This document shows positions 63,917 to 64,000 of a stretch of DNA of 64,000 nt, piece after piece (the first letter of the stretch is position 1; every line of letters begins with the position of its first letter). The position numbers and the translations under genes are program-made. Under the pieces are notes generated by a model. It searched no databases. It had not been told where the DNA came from and saw only the letters and a program-made list of their open reading frames with translations. Source of the DNA: Rhinopomastus cyanomelas (lineage: Eukaryota; Chordata; Aves; Bucerotiformes; Rhinopomastidae); NCBI GenBank assembly GCA_013400115.1, contig VXBP01004153.1, positions 496,789-560,788 of the forward strand. Reading direction: 5' to 3'.

Positions 63917-64000
63917 AAAAAAAGAAATCCTGCTAGGAAGTAGTCAGAAATGAATGGGGAGCAGTACAGAGAACCTCATGCTACCGTGTAAATCCATGGT

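Larger units (their letters stand above)
60773..64000. other. Unique DNA to the end of the window
   Basis: No CR1 tail or exon. Holds a T run at 61798-61808, a short (TAA)n at 63902-63916 and the candidate conserved block at 62385-62600. Open frames are all short (up to 93 codons) and without motif. Confidence 0.5.

Overview
The window is bird genomic DNA, judged by its repeats. About thirty pieces of CR1 LINE retrotransposon lie on both strands. Many end in the avian CR1 3' tail: a short conserved stretch followed by copies of the octamer ATTCTRTG. Adding up the pieces gives roughly 20 kb of 64 kb (hand estimate, about 30%). That is far above what I know for most birds and fits the CR1-rich groups (woodpeckers and allies, hoopoes and hornbills). 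The order is an inference; no gene here fixes the species. I recognise no intact host protein gene, exon, rRNA, functional tRNA or CRISPR array. The window reads as intergenic or intronic DNA, and most open frames in it are CR1 ORF1/ORF2 remnants or chance.

Layout. 0-2.2 kb: unique DNA with one possible decayed coding stretch. 2.3-3.6 kb: the 5' half of a CR1 (end of ORF1 and the endonuclease) without a 3' end. 5.5-8.3 kb: a cluster that includes an internally deleted CR1 retaining its GC-rich 5' end and ORF1 but no ORF2. 8.3-13 kb: mostly unique, with one ancient CR1. 13.0-18.1 kb: head-to-tail CR1s, then a minus-strand CR1 inserted cleanly inside a plus-strand one. 18.1-27.6 kb: largely unique. 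27.6-29.7 kb: a young CR1 followed by an ancient one. 29.7-33.5 kb: unique, with a CpG-retaining block that may be a conserved noncoding element. 33.5-45.5 kb: many CR1s, including two with well preserved reverse transcriptase. 47.6-47.8 kb: a tRNA-headed SINE with a CR1 tail. 48.9-54.4 kb: CR1s of several ages, one inserted in the tail of another. 57.5-60.8 kb: a long CR1 ORF2 whose apparent length is inflated by two exact duplications, each around a single N. 60.8-64 kb: unique.

How the parts relate. The window records retrotransposition in layers: heavily decayed archosaur-type CR1s, then avian CR1 families, then late copies nested in earlier ones. Three observations stand out. (1) A CR1 subfamily carries two complete 3' tails in tandem, with the same junction in three of four copies. 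(2) A tRNA-Lys-like SINE borrows a CR1 tail, as expected of an element mobilised by CR1 enzymes. (3) An internally deleted CR1 joins the 5' region and ORF1 directly to a 3' tail. The duplications at the two N positions are most simply assembly errors and should be collapsed before any ORF there is interpreted. Boundaries of decayed repeats are uncertain by roughly 10-50 bases.
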